NCBI GenBank assembly: GCA_016125285.1
Contig: WGMA01000067.1
Span: 1 to 64,000, forward strand
Length of the DNA: 64,000 bases
Source of the DNA: Phycisphaera sp.
Lineage (GTDB): Bacteria > Planctomycetota > Phycisphaerae > Phycisphaerales > Zrk34
Reading direction: 5' to 3'
Notes under the pieces: model-generated
What the model was told of the DNA's origin: nothing
The model's database searches: none
The model's input: the letters and a program-made list of their open reading frames with translations, nothing else
In this document: positions 1 through 8,898 of the stretch, piece by piece
Layout: each line of letters opens with the position of its first letter
Position numbering within the stretch: position 1 is the first letter of the stretch
Translations under genes and position numbers: made by a program

Positions 1-104
1 TCGCGTCGATCACCGACTACATCGACAACTACTACAACCCCCAACGACGTCACTCGGCCCTGGGCTACCTCAGCCCCGTCGAGTATGAACAATCCGCCGC
101 CTAG
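1..104 (+). CDS. IS3-family transposase, C-terminal end (5' part outside window)
   Basis: The frame opening at base 3 gives about 33 residues before TAG at 102-104. They include YYNPQRRHSALGYLSPVEY, the typical end of the integrase catalytic (rve) domain of IS3/IS150-type transposases. The start and catalytic core lie off the left edge, so whether the element is intact cannot be judged. Its stop codon overlaps the stop of the convergent gene on the other strand: both use the same CTAG tetranucleotide at 101-104. A palindromic repeat begins about 40 bases further on, and no terminal inverted repeat could be fixed from one end only. Confidence 0.75.
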   Translation, partial: ASITDYIDNYYNPQRRHSALGYLSPVEYEQSAA

Positions 105-1105
105 CGATATACTCGCGCCCACCATTCGTGGGGAACCTCAAATGCACTGGCGGACAAGCCGCCAGTGGCACCCGGCGGCAGCTTCCGTATTTCGTCCGCC
201 AGGTCTCCGATACGCTTCCACCAGTTGGCACACGCCCCGACCAGTTCGGGAATGCCGCACCTCTCCAGCACACGCAGCGACTGACGCCGGGCGCGCGGCT
301 CGACCGTCAGCAGCCAGCCGGTCAGCTCGCGCAGCGCCGCCGGGAGCTTCGGCTCGACCGGCGTTCCCGTCAGCGGCTTGCGACGCTGCCGCTGCATCGC
401 CACGGCCTTGGCCAGTTGCTCGACGTACCTGCCGCCGCCTTTTGTCGACGCCGTGTACGTCTCGCGCAGGCTCAGCAGCTCGACCAGCGGCGCGACGCGC
501 TGCGGGCCGATGTCCACCGCGAGGTGCGCCAGCTGCAGCACCAGCGGCACGGCCTCCGCCTCGGGCGTCGCTTCGAGGATCCGCACGATCCGCTCGTCGT
601 TCGACTCGTACCAACTCAGATATTTCTGCTCGACGCCGATCCGCGCGCAGGCCACCCACGACGTCGCCGCGATCACGCGCGACAGCTCGGGCGCGCGCTC
701 GCGCAGGCGCGCCGCCCGGCGACGCACCGCGTCGCTGTACCGGCCGGGCGTTGCGAACAGGTCCGCCAGCAGCGGCTCGCCGTGATTGATGGGCGCCTTG
801 AGTCGGTCGAGCTGAAACCCGACGGCGTCGCGCCACGCGTCCGCGTCGCCCACGAGCCGGGGCAACGCCCGCGGGAACTCGCCGCACAGCTTGGTCGCCG
901 CGTAGGTCGCCTTGCGCAGGTGCGAGCGATCCAGCTCCAGTGGCTCGCTCCCGCGCGATCCGGCGTAGGGCACGACAAGCCACCGCACGCGATTTCCCGC
1001 TAGCTGCGGATACCCGGGAAGCCACCAGAGCTTCGCCTTCATCAACAGCTTTGCGCTCGCGAGCCCCGTCGCCTTCGACTTCACATTCGATTGATGCGGA
1101 CGCAA
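101..1105 (-). CDS. hypothetical protein with a C-terminus read through a REP repeat
   Basis: This ORF of 334 codons (TTG start at 1105; ATG at 1042 and GTG at 1084 are alternatives, none with a clear ribosome binding site) encodes an Arg- and Trp-rich soluble protein with no signal peptide or membrane segment. I do not recognise the family. Its residue mix, including helical segments such as RRRAARLRERAPELSRVIAA, looks like real protein rather than a shadow frame. The last 20 or so residues are translated from the palindromic repeat at 143-173 and from sequence next to the IS3 end, so the original C-terminus was probably altered by insertion or rearrangement. The function is unknown, and it could be a decaying gene. 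Confidence 0.5.
   Translation of the reverse strand: MRPHQSNVKSKATGLASAKLLMKAKLWWLPGYPQLAGNRVRWLVVPYAGSRGSEPLELDRSHLRKATYAATKLCGEFPRALPRLVGDADAWRDAVGFQLDRLKAPINHGEPLLADLFATPGRYSDAVRRRAARLRERAPELSRVIAATSWVACARIGVEQKYLSWYESNDERIVRILEATPEAEAVPLVLQLAHLAVDIGPQRVAPLVELLSLRETYTASTKGGGRYVEQLAKAVAMQRQRRKPLTGTPVEPKLPAALRELTGWLLTVEPRARRQSLRVLERCGIPELVGACANWWKRIGDLADEIRKLPPGATGGLSASAFEVPHEWWARVYR
143..173 (+). repeat. REP-like palindrome, family A, copy 1
   Basis: CACTGGCGG (145-153) and CCGCCAGTG (159-167) form a perfect 9-bp stem with a 5-base loop, followed by GCACCC. The same stem occurs twice more at 55754-55776 and 55794-55816. This copy lies inside the 3' end of the minus-strand ORF. Confidence 0.85.
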
Positions 1106-1218
1106 GTCGACTTCCCCAAATCAAATCACCGGACCGGCTCACCATTATCACCATCGCCGCGCCGATTCCAATCGACCCGAAGTCCATAGGCAGTATCGCT
1201 TGGACGGGCCCCACGCGT

Positions 1219-2145
1219 TCAGTCCAGAATCGCGTAGCTCTGCGCCGGGTCGAGCATCGCGGCGTGGTAGAGGTCGTAGAGCTTTTGGGTGATGGGGCCG
1301 ATGTCGCCGTTGGCGACGGGGTGATCGTCGAGGGTGGTCACGGCGATCGGGCCGGACATGGTGCCCATGATGAACAGCTCGTCGGCGGCGGCGACGTCGT
1401 CGCGGGTCAGGTCGGCTTCGGCGGCGGGGATGCCGTGGGCGGCGCAGAGTTCGAGGATCACCTTGCGGGTCACGCCCTCGGGGCAGCAGCGCACGTGCGG
1501 TGTCAGCAGCTTGCCGTTGCGGACGATCCCGGCGTGCGAGGCGAACGCCTCGGCGAGGTGGCCCTGGGCGTCGTACATCAGCGACGTGGTCACGCCGCGG
1601 TGTTTCGCTTCGTAGCAGGCGCGGGCGGAGGCGTTCTGGTTGTTGTCGTGGCTGCGCTGGTCGACCATCTCGGGTCCGGGGCGGAGGTAGCTCGACGTGA
1701 TGGCGCGGATGCCGCTGGGGTCGTACACGGCGGTGCGGTACTCGGGCGCGATGATCAGGCGCGGCTCGCTGGGCCGGCCTTGCTCGTCGATGACGTTGGC
1801 GATGTCCATGCCGGCGGTGATCTGGTTGCCGGCGGTGAGCAGGATGCGGATGTGCACGCCGTCGGTCATGTTGTTGCGGATGAGCGTGTCGCGGATCGCG
1901 TCGATGATCTGCTCGTCGGACGGGATGCGCGGCCAGAAGTTCAGCTGGGCGGAGTGGCGGATCTTGTAGAGGTGATCGTGCAGTCGAAAGACGCGGCGCT
2001 GGACGAGGCGCGGCGAGCTCCACACGAGCTTGCCGTGCATCAGGCCGGCGTCGTAGACGGGCACGGCGGGGGCGTAGCGGGCGACGAATGCGCCGTTCAC
2101 CCAGTTCACGACGTCATTGTTTCTCGGGTCAACGGTTGGAGCCAA
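1219..2145 (-). CDS. PLP-dependent class IV aminotransferase homologue lacking the usual lysine
   Basis: The 308-residue protein matches the class IV fold (branched-chain / D-amino acid aminotransferase and aminodeoxychorismate lyase superfamily). It has the N-terminal YDAGLMHGKLVW segment (compare the family DHGLxYGDGVFE), the glutamate that contacts the pyridine nitrogen in LAEAFASHAG (Glu199), and a late TMSGPIAVTTLDD segment. The family lysine that forms the Schiff base normally sits in a K-S-x-N context before a NxxA run. Here the aligned stretch is DQRSHDNNQNASA, with Arg164 in that place. Either the protein uses PLP differently, is not a transaminase, or the alignment by eye is shifted. 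It has no signal peptide and is cytosolic. The preceding minus-strand gene starts 99 bases away. Confidence 0.75.
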   Translation of the reverse strand: MAPTVDPRNNDVVNWVNGAFVARYAPAVPVYDAGLMHGKLVWSSPRLVQRRVFRLHDHLYKIRHSAQLNFWPRIPSDEQIIDAIRDTLIRNNMTDGVHIRILLTAGNQITAGMDIANVIDEQGRPSEPRLIIAPEYRTAVYDPSGIRAITSSYLRPGPEMVDQRSHDNNQNASARACYEAKHRGVTTSLMYDAQGHLAEAFASHAGIVRNGKLLTPHVRCCPEGVTRKVILELCAAHGIPAAEADLTRDDVAAADELFIMGTMSGPIAVTTLDDHPVANGDIGPITQKLYDLYHAAMLDPAQSYAILD

Positions 2146-2244
2146 TGCGGACCTCGCTGCCGGGGCGATCGACGGACCGTGCGCCTGCCGTCGTCGTCGG
2201 GCCGGGGGCGATTCTACAGGAGTGGGGGCCGTTTTTGGCGTCGG

Positions 2245-4617
2245 TCAGTTTTTGCGTGACCGGGCGGCGTAGCGGGCGATGTTGGACAGGAGGCGTCGGG
2301 CGGAGTCTGTGGCGTAGCCGTCGACGCCCCAGCGGCGTACGCCGAGGCACGCGAGCGACAGGTCGTCGAGGGAGACGATGACGCGCGGCTCGCCGTCGAT
2401 CTCGACGGTCATCAGGCGCGGCGCCTCGACGCCCGCGCCCTGTCGCAGGAGCGTGAAGCGGCGGTAGTGCACGTTCGTCACGTCGTAGCCGTTGAAGCCT
2501 TCGCCGGTGATCATCGGGATGCCGATCGAGATCGGGCGCAGGCGGTCGTCGCGGAACACCTGGGCGACGAGCATCATCGCGGCCTCGCCGAACCGCGACT
2601 GCCCGCCGCCGGCCTCGACCAGCAGGGTGCCGCCGCGCTTGACGTAGTCGCGCAAGGCGTTGGCCTGGTCATCGGTGGGCGTGATGCCGTCGGTGACGAT
2701 GAGGTGCGCCAGGGGCGCGTTGGCGCCGGCGAGCTTGTCGAGCTCGACGTCGGCGACGTTTGTGTCGACCTTGGCGTCGGTCTCGCCGAGCGTCTGCCAG
2801 ACGAGCGACTCGGCGTTGCGGTTGCCGTCGTAGAGCACGCGTGCGACGTCGACGGCGTCGCCGCGTTCGGCCTTGCCGCCGTCGGCGTGCGCCACGCCGC
2901 CGCGTACGGGCGCGCCCTCCGTCGCGACGTAGCTGAGGTTGGCGAAGAACTGCCAGAGCGGGAGGTGGCTCAGGTCGCGCGCGTGCAGGGGCCAGGACAC
3001 GTCGGCCGGGAGGTGGATGGCCAGCTGCCGCACGCCGTTGCTCAGGGCCTCGGCGCGGAAGGTGGGATCGATGTGGTAGATGGCCGAGTAGAGCGGGTCG
3101 TCCGGGGCGATCTTGGCGTAGGTCAGGGTGGGGAACAGCTCGGTCATGAGTTCCTTGACGCTGAGGTTGAAGGCGTTGGAGTTGGAGTCGGCGGAGGTGA
3201 CCAGCAGCCCGCCGCGCATCAGGTACTCCTTGAGCTTGGCCTTCTGCGTGGGGTTGAGGTCGAGCGGTTCGTGGCTGGCGAGGTACATGATGGGCGCGTC
3301 GAACCACGTGTCGACGGGCGTGGTGATCGGCACGCGTTGCCAGAGCATCGGCGTCTCCATCTCGTCGGAGACCCACTGCGTGAGGTGCTTGACGTCGAAG
3401 GGGCGGTTGTTCCACGCGTAGTCGGGGACCTCGAGCTTGTTGATGAGCACGGGCTGGCCGCCGCGGATGAGGAACATCAGCGCGAACGAGGCGCTGATGA
3501 TCTGGTTGCCGACGTTGGCGTCGGGGCCCTTGCTGTTGATGGCGCGGCCGGGGTCGAGGGCCTTGTCGTCGATCTGGTCGAGGATGACGCGTGCGCCGCT
3601 GTCGAACCAGGGCTTGTTGTTGAAGTACTTCACGCCGCTGGCCACGCCGGTGCGTTCCACGGCGTAGAGGTAGTAGAACACGTTGCTGTAGCCGCCCTTG
3701 GTCCCGCCGACCTCGGGCACGTGATCGGGCACGTAGTTGCGGTCGAACCAGGCGAGGCCCTTGTTGATCGGCTCCTCGATGGGCAGGTGCTTGCCGACCT
3801 GTCTGTATTCGGGGGCGTGGAGGTAGTCCTGGATGACGTGGAGGCTGACGAGGCCGGCGGCGGTCATCGAGCCGCGGGAGTGGTTCCACTGCTTGACGTT
3901 GTATCCCCAGCCGCCGTCGTCGAGCTGGGTCTTGGTGTAGTGCTCCTCGACGCCGGCCCACAGGTCGCCGGGCACGGGGTGGCCGCGCTTCGCGCCCTGC
4001 CAGAGTGCGAGCATGGCGAACTTGGTGCGTGAGTTGGAGTAGGCGCCGCCGCCGGTCTTGCCGCCGTCGCCCGGCTGGGTGTAGCTGAAGACGTATCCGC
4101 CTTCGGGGCCCGGGCGTCGGTCGTCGACGAGCCACTTGACGTCCTCGGCCAGCTGCGGTGCGAAGCGGTCGGGCATGACGGCCCACATCTGCGCGCGGAT
4201 GGACCGCGCGTAGGTGCCTTTCATGTCGACCTTCGAGAGAAAGTCGATCGCGCGCTCGAGGCGTGGGTCCTGGTACGACACGCCGGCCTCGAGCAGCGCG
4301 AGCGTCGCCAGCGCCGTCGTCCCGCCGAACTGCACGCCGTGGATCGAATCGTCTTTCGGGAACGCGTCGACCCACAGGCCGTCGGCGTTCTGCATCGAGA
4401 ACAGGCGATTGGTCAGCTTCTTGATGCCGGCGTGGATCTCGGCGTCGGTGACGGTCGGCGTGGCGGCCTTGTCGGCGGGGCGATCGGCCTTGTTGGCCTT
4501 CTTGTTGCCGGCCAGCATGCGCGTCGGTGCGACGCCGAGGGCGAGCAGCGTCGTCAGCAGCAGGGCGATGAGTTGGGCACGGTCAACGGTCGGGTGCGAT
4601 CGGTGGCACTTCTTCAC
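2245..4617 (-). CDS. exported DUF4159 protein with prenyltransferase-like alpha/alpha repeats
   Basis: The GTG at 4617 is preferred because GGAG lies just upstream and the first residues form a signal peptide (VKKC followed by ALLLTTLLALG). The longer frame would run into the FecR gene. The mature N-terminal half has terpenoid-cyclase-type repeats with QW-like motifs (SMQNADGLWVD, LDDGGWGYN). The second half carries the DUF4159 region (PIMYLASHEPLDL, LKEYLMRGGLL) and ends in a second alpha/beta segment (LRDYVKRGGTLLVEAGGG). DUF4159 proteins are common in Planctomycetota beside MoxR/DUF58 genes, but none is here. The gene follows a sigma/FecR pair on the same strand, 38 bases after FecR, so it is a likely target of that system. 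Its biochemical role is unknown. Confidence 0.8.
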   Translation of the reverse strand: MKKCHRSHPTVDRAQLIALLLTTLLALGVAPTRMLAGNKKANKADRPADKAATPTVTDAEIHAGIKKLTNRLFSMQNADGLWVDAFPKDDSIHGVQFGGTTALATLALLEAGVSYQDPRLERAIDFLSKVDMKGTYARSIRAQMWAVMPDRFAPQLAEDVKWLVDDRRPGPEGGYVFSYTQPGDGGKTGGGAYSNSRTKFAMLALWQGAKRGHPVPGDLWAGVEEHYTKTQLDDGGWGYNVKQWNHSRGSMTAAGLVSLHVIQDYLHAPEYRQVGKHLPIEEPINKGLAWFDRNYVPDHVPEVGGTKGGYSNVFYYLYAVERTGVASGVKYFNNKPWFDSGARVILDQIDDKALDPGRAINSKGPDANVGNQIISASFALMFLIRGGQPVLINKLEVPDYAWNNRPFDVKHLTQWVSDEMETPMLWQRVPITTPVDTWFDAPIMYLASHEPLDLNPTQKAKLKEYLMRGGLLVTSADSNSNAFNLSVKELMTELFPTLTYAKIAPDDPLYSAIYHIDPTFRAEALSNGVRQLAIHLPADVSWPLHARDLSHLPLWQFFANLSYVATEGAPVRGGVAHADGGKAERGDAVDVARVLYDGNRNAESLVWQTLGETDAKVDTNVADVELDKLAGANAPLAHLIVTDGITPTDDQANALRDYVKRGGTLLVEAGGGQSRFGEAAMMLVAQVFRDDRLRPISIGIPMITGEGFNGYDVTNVHYRRFTLLRQGAGVEAPRLMTVEIDGEPRVIVSLDDLSLACLGVRRWGVDGYATDSARRLLSNIARYAARSRKN

Positions 4618-4655
4618 GGGAGGATCTCCACGTTTCTGCGACGGCCTGTTGCGGG

Positions 4656-6149
4656 TCAGGGCGCGTCGGGGCGAGAGGGGTTCCTGCTCCTGACGCCGAC
4701 GACGGTGAACGCGAGCGCCGAGTCGTTGAGCCGTGCCTGCTCGTTGTGCGACCCGGTGGCGCGCCACGCGATGCGGATGCGATCGCCGGCGTCGAGCGCG
4801 AATCGTCGGCGATCCAATGGGATGGAGACCTGCTGGTCGTCGTCGCCGATGGAATCCAGCAGCACGGTCCAGCGCTTGGCCGAATCGTCAAAGATCGCCA
4901 CGACGATCTGGCTGCCGGGGGCTTCGTTCTCGGTGGGCGAGCCGATCTGCGAATCGAGCACGCCGTCGTTGGCCTTGAGCTCGAGTCCGTCCTGCGGGCA
5001 GACCCAGTCGGCGATGGCCCAGCGTCGCTCCTGGTATCTCAGCGGGCCGTTGATGCGGATCGCCGTGCGGTCGACGATGGGGTAGGTGACGGGGCGCGTG
5101 GAGTTCTCGAAGCGTTCGCGCTTGGCGCTCCACTCGAGCGGCGAGCCGAGCGAGCGCCACGCGTCCTGGGGGTCGGGGCCACCCTGGCGGCGGAACTCCC
5201 AGTTGGTGCTGGTCATCGTGCTGGCGCCGAGCCAGTCGGCGGCGCGCGAGATGACCGCGCCGGTGCGGAGCTTGCCGGCCTCGCGCGTGATGCGGATCGG
5301 GCTGTTGGGCACGACGCGCGCGATCGAGTCGGCGACGAGTTCGTAGGCTTCGCTGCGGTTGGGGCGCTCGACGCGGACCCGCCCGCGGAACACCTCGACG
5401 TCCGACGCGTCGCTGGGCAGGACGGACACGCGGAAGCGGGTGCCCAGGTCGACGACACGCACGCCGTCGGGCAGCTCGACGGCAAAGCCGTGCGCACGCT
5501 CGGGGACGTACACGTCGATCGATCCGGCGGACAGGCGACCGGCGTTGTCGCCGATCATGTCGAAGTCGCACGGGCCGCTGAGGCTCACCACGGCGCTGGA
5601 GTTGAACATCACCTGCGCCGTGCCGGACGTCAGCCGCAGCGGCCCGGCCGTCAGCGTGTCGCCGGACTGCGGCGCGGACGCGCGGTCGGCGAACTCGGCG
5701 TCGCCGGTGTTGAGCATCGCGGCGACCGTTCGCCCCGCGGGCGCGGCCGTGTCGGCGGGGTTCGTCGTGTCGCGCTGCATGAGCGTCACGACGACCGCCG
5801 CGGCAATAAGTAAAACGGCGGCCGCGGCGTAGCGAATCGCTTCGCTACGCACGCGACCTCCGTGGGCACGTATGGGATCACGCGGCCCGAGCTGCGCCAC
5901 GGGGATCGGCTCGGCCTCGATGATGTCGGACTCGTCGTCGGCCGCCGCGACGCCGTCGGGCGCGACCACCGCGGCGATGTAGCCGGCGTGGATCGTCATC
6001 GCGATGAACCGCGAGCGGAAGTCGGCGTCGTCGTGGAGCCGGGCCTCGAGCGCGGCGAATTCGTCGTCGGACAGCTGCCCGTCGAGGTAGCGGAGGATCA
6101 GCGCGGTGTCCGCGTCGCGGGGGTTGGTGTGGTCGTCGCGGTCAGACAT
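4656..6149 (-). CDS. FecR-domain membrane protein, probable anti-sigma factor
   Basis: The 497-residue protein has an acidic cytosolic N-terminus with ILRYLDGQLSDDEFAALE, the short helix expected of an anti-sigma domain. One membrane helix follows (residues about 107-124, YAAAAVLLIAAAVVVTL), then a FecR domain with LRLTSGTAQVMF, VVDLGTRFRVSV and VEVFRGRVRVE (about 140-290). The C-terminal extension of about 200 residues is unassigned. The start overlaps the end of the sigma-factor gene by 8 bases, which implies translational coupling. The topology and pairing fit a transmembrane regulator that holds or modulates the adjacent ECF sigma factor in response to a periplasmic cue. Two paralogues occur at 7411 and 20952. 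Confidence 0.85.
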   Translation of the reverse strand: MSDRDDHTNPRDADTALILRYLDGQLSDDEFAALEARLHDDADFRSRFIAMTIHAGYIAAVVAPDGVAAADDESDIIEAEPIPVAQLGPRDPIRAHGGRVRSEAIRYAAAAVLLIAAAVVVTLMQRDTTNPADTAAPAGRTVAAMLNTGDAEFADRASAPQSGDTLTAGPLRLTSGTAQVMFNSSAVVSLSGPCDFDMIGDNAGRLSAGSIDVYVPERAHGFAVELPDGVRVVDLGTRFRVSVLPSDASDVEVFRGRVRVERPNRSEAYELVADSIARVVPNSPIRITREAGKLRTGAVISRAADWLGASTMTSTNWEFRRQGGPDPQDAWRSLGSPLEWSAKRERFENSTRPVTYPIVDRTAIRINGPLRYQERRWAIADWVCPQDGLELKANDGVLDSQIGSPTENEAPGSQIVVAIFDDSAKRWTVLLDSIGDDDQQVSIPLDRRRFALDAGDRIRIAWRATGSHNEQARLNDSALAFTVVGVRSRNPSRPDAP

Positions 6150-6669
6150 CGGCCACCTCCCCGGCGAGGCGGCGGCGGACGCAGTCGGCCAGCGCGTTGT
6201 GGATCCGCGACAGCTGCACGTACACGCTGGCGGTCTTGCGTTTTACCGCCTCGGCGAGCTGGTCGCCGACGTGTCCCTGCTTGTAGCGGGCGTCGAGGAT
6301 CGAGCGCGAGTAGGGCGACAGCCGCTCGACGCATTGCTCCAGCGCGTCCAGCGTGTCGTTCGACGCGGCGGTGTCGTGCGCGGCCCAGTCGGCCTCGATC
6401 AGGTCGAGCGTCTTGTCGCCGAACGCGCGCGGCTGACGCGACCGCTTCGCCAGCGCGTTCATCGCCTTGTAGCGAGCCGCCTGACGGACCCACGGTAGCA
6501 GGTGGTCCTCGCCGTCGATCGCGTCGGACTTCTGGATCGCCAGCGCCGACACGTCCTGGAGGATGTCCTCGGCGAGATGCACGTCGCTGACGATCGCCCG
6601 GATGAAGGCGAGCAGCTGGACGCGGTGCCGCATCAGCACGCGGACGATCTGGTCGTGGGGCAATGCCAT
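6142..6669 (-). CDS. ECF-type RNA polymerase sigma factor
   Basis: The protein has 175 residues, typical for a two-domain ECF sigma factor. Region 2 is visible as LLAFIRAIVSDVHLAEDILQDV and WVRQAARYKAMNAL (core binding and -10 recognition). Region 4 is ERLSPYSRSILDARYKQG followed by a helix-turn-helix, ASVYVQLSRIHNAL. An AAGG motif lies upstream of ATG 6669. It is the first gene of the minus-strand operon sigma / FecR / DUF4159 and is divergent from a second sigma/FecR operon starting at 6890. Promoter specificity cannot be deduced from sequence alone. Confidence 0.9.
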   Translation of the reverse strand: MALPHDQIVRVLMRHRVQLLAFIRAIVSDVHLAEDILQDVSALAIQKSDAIDGEDHLLPWVRQAARYKAMNALAKRSRQPRAFGDKTLDLIEADWAAHDTAASNDTLDALEQCVERLSPYSRSILDARYKQGHVGDQLAEAVKRKTASVYVQLSRIHNALADCVRRRLAGEVADV

Positions 6670-6889
6670 GGTCTACCTTAACTCTTGCGCCGGGGTGTGT
6701 GACTTAACATCGCCGCGAAAAAAAGTCGCGGGCGGGCGGATGGGCGACCCGTCCCTTTCGGGCGGCGATGCGCGTAACAGTCTGGCATCAAGCGGGTAAT
6801 CGATTTGGATCGGCCGGGGTCGTACGGAGAGTATCGGCGCGCGTTAACATCGGCGGCGGCGGTCTATTTCCTTGTGCCGGAGCCAACTC
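6670..6889. promoter_or_regulatory. divergent intergenic region between two sigma/FecR operons
   Basis: These 220 bases separate two divergently transcribed ECF sigma genes. The motif TTAACATCGSCG occurs twice in direct orientation, at 6704-6715 and 6844-6855, about 35-40 bases from each start codon. It may be a shared promoter or operator element. No classical -35/-10 pair stood out. Confidence 0.35.
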
Positions 6890-7414
6890 ATGAACGAAGC
6901 GGACACCCGACAGCTCGTGCTGGACCTCACGCAGATGCAGACGCGGCTGCGGGCGTTCGTCATGTCGCTGCTCGGCAGCGTCGACGCGACGGAGGAGGTC
7001 GTGCAGGAGACGAACGTGGTGATCTGGTCGAAGCGTGAGGAGTTCAAGGCGGGGACGAACTTCAACGCGTGGGCGTTTCAGATCGCGCGGTTTCAGGTCA
7101 TGGCGTACCGCAAGCGGCGGGCGCGGGACCGTCACGAGTTCAGCGACGCGCTGGTCGAGCGGCTGGGCGACAAGGCGACGCGTCGCGCGGGCGCGGTCGA
7201 CGAACGCCGCGAGGCGCTGCGCCGCTGCATGGACAAGCTGCCGGTGCCGCAGCGTCAGCTGATCGACAGCGCGTACGCCGGGCACGAGTCGGTCGTCGAC
7301 ATCGCCGAGCGCACGGGGCGCGCCAAGACATCGCTGTACCAGATGCTGTACCGCATCCGGCGGACGCTGATGACGTGCGTCGAGCAGACGCTCGGCGCGG
7401 AGGGCACGCCGTGA
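6890..7414 (+). CDS. ECF-type RNA polymerase sigma factor
   Basis: The ATG at 6890 is chosen over an upstream TTG because GGAG sits at 6879-6882. The 174-residue protein has region 2 (LRAFVMSLLGSVDATEEVVQET and AWAFQIARFQVMAYRKRRARD) and region 4 (KLPVPQRQLIDSAYAG, then the helix-turn-helix KTSLYQMLYRIRRTLMTCV). This pattern resembles planctomycete sigma factors of the Rhodopirellula/Verrucomicrobium subgroup. The stop codon overlaps the GTG start of the FecR gene in a GTGA arrangement. It heads a plus-strand run of sigma, FecR, two pseudopilins and perhaps a transglutaminase-like protein. Confidence 0.9.
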   Translation: MNEADTRQLVLDLTQMQTRLRAFVMSLLGSVDATEEVVQETNVVIWSKREEFKAGTNFNAWAFQIARFQVMAYRKRRARDRHEFSDALVERLGDKATRRAGAVDERREALRRCMDKLPVPQRQLIDSAYAGHESVVDIAERTGRAKTSLYQMLYRIRRTLMTCVEQTLGAEGTP

Positions 7415-8898
7415 GCGATCACGATCCCCAGGTCGAGTTCGAGCGGCTGATGCTCGGCATGTGCGAGGGCGACATCACGCCCGAGCAGCTGGCTGAGCTG
7501 GGCGCGCTGCTCGAGGCCCACCCCGAGCTGGACGACGCGTACCTCGATTACGTCGCGACGCACGGCCTGCTCCGCGAGATGCTCGAGACGCGGTCGACGC
7601 CGATCGCGCTGGACGTGCCGGAGGTGCTCTACGACGACGAGCGGGACGCGCCGGACGACGCGCCGCACGCACCGGTCGGGCGTGTGGGGTTCGCGTGGAA
7701 GCGTTACGCGGCTGCGGCGGTGTTTGTGATCGTCGCGGGGGTGGCGGCGGCGGTGTACTGGTCGGCGGCGCACGGTCCGACGTACACGCCCGCGGCCCGG
7801 GTCGGGTCGGTCGCGACGCTGACGGACACGAATCGCGCGACGTGGACGGACGACGGCGGCATGCTGCAGCCCGGCGTCGAGCTGGGCGTCGAGACGCTGC
7901 GGCTGGAGTCCGGCACGGCGCAGGTCGCGATGCGCAGCGGCGCGGTGGTCGACGTGGTCGGCCCCGCGGAGTTCGATCTGCGTGACGGCAACAGCCTCGG
8001 CCTGCGGCGCGGCCAGCTGATCGCGCACGTGCCGCACGCCGCGGCGGGCTTCCGCGTGTTCGGCACGGGCTACACCGTCACGGACCTCGGCACGCGTTTC
8101 CTGCTGATCGCACACGCCGATCGCTCGGCCGACCTGCTGGTGCTGGAGGGCAAGGTCGAGCTGGCCGCGGGCACAACGGACGCGGTTGCGCTCGTCGCGG
8201 GTGAGAGTCGACGGATCGGCCCGGACGGCGCGGTGACCCCCGCGCAACTCGCGCTGGGGACGGTCGACGTGGACTTCGACGTCAGCAACGGGCCGATGCC
8301 CGGCAAGGGCGCCGAGGCGCTCGGGGCGGACAAAGACCGGTGGAACAGCGTCGCCGTACAGAGCGGACGCATCGACGCACAGGCGCTGGACAAGACGATG
8401 GTCGACGCGGCGGGGCGGCCCTCGCCGGTGCGGCTGATCGTGGAGTCGAACGGCCGTCTCAACGCGTATGCGGAGCGCGGGGCGTCGAAGCCCGTGCGGC
8501 GTGACGTGGTGTTCGTTACGCGCGGCGACGTTCAAAAGCGGAAGGACCCGATCGCCTGGCGGATCGAGGGCCTGCTGCCGAACACGCCTTACGAGCTGGC
8601 GCTGCTGGGGCAGTGGGAAGACAAGCGCGGCGGCGCGGTCAACCCCGCGGTGTTCACGGTGCAGGGCGTCACGGCGGAGCTCGACGCGAACAACGACGCG
8701 GTGTTCACCGGCGACTCGCCCAACGGGCACGTGGTCTCCGATGCGCACGGCGTCATCCACGGCACGCTCGGCCTGCGCGACGGCGAGCAGTTCGCCGGGT
8801 GGTCCGGCCTGCAGGTCCGCGGCCCGATCGACTACGCACCCATCCCGACAAGCAACGATGCCGCGCCCAGCGCCGCGCCCGACGGAGGCCCGCGATGA
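7411..8898 (+). CDS. FecR-domain membrane protein, probable anti-sigma factor
   Basis: The GTG start at 7411 overlaps the sigma-factor stop by four bases. The frame stays open upstream, but that part only shadows the sigma gene. The 495-residue protein has a cytosolic N-terminal helix pair (LMLGMCEGDITPEQLAELGALLEAHPELDDAY), one membrane helix at about 99-117 (YAAAAVFVIVAGVAAAV) and a periplasmic FecR domain with LRLESGTAQVAM, VTDLGTRFLLIA and LLVLEGKVEL. A long C-terminal domain follows, with IAWRIEGLLPNTPYELALLG, perhaps a beta-sandwich. Its ATGA stop overlaps the next start, so the operon appears tightly coupled. It is a paralogue of the FecR proteins at 4656 and 20952 and shares their membrane helix almost exactly. 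Confidence 0.85.
   Translation: MSDHDPQVEFERLMLGMCEGDITPEQLAELGALLEAHPELDDAYLDYVATHGLLREMLETRSTPIALDVPEVLYDDERDAPDDAPHAPVGRVGFAWKRYAAAAVFVIVAGVAAAVYWSAAHGPTYTPAARVGSVATLTDTNRATWTDDGGMLQPGVELGVETLRLESGTAQVAMRSGAVVDVVGPAEFDLRDGNSLGLRRGQLIAHVPHAAAGFRVFGTGYTVTDLGTRFLLIAHADRSADLLVLEGKVELAAGTTDAVALVAGESRRIGPDGAVTPAQLALGTVDVDFDVSNGPMPGKGAEALGADKDRWNSVAVQSGRIDAQALDKTMVDAAGRPSPVRLIVESNGRLNAYAERGASKPVRRDVVFVTRGDVQKRKDPIAWRIEGLLPNTPYELALLGQWEDKRGGAVNPAVFTVQGVTAELDANNDAVFTGDSPNGHVVSDAHGVIHGTLGLRDGEQFAGWSGLQVRGPIDYAPIPTSNDAAPSAAPDGGPR

Noticed and set aside
85-1214. Several long plus- and minus-strand open frames over the first kilobase
   Set aside because: They are Arg/Ala-rich shadows of the minus-strand hypothetical gene and overlap it completely; only one frame has protein-like composition.
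1148-2023. Arg/His/Pro-rich minus-strand frame inside the aminotransferase gene
   Set aside because: Out-of-frame shadow; the in-frame protein has clear class IV features.
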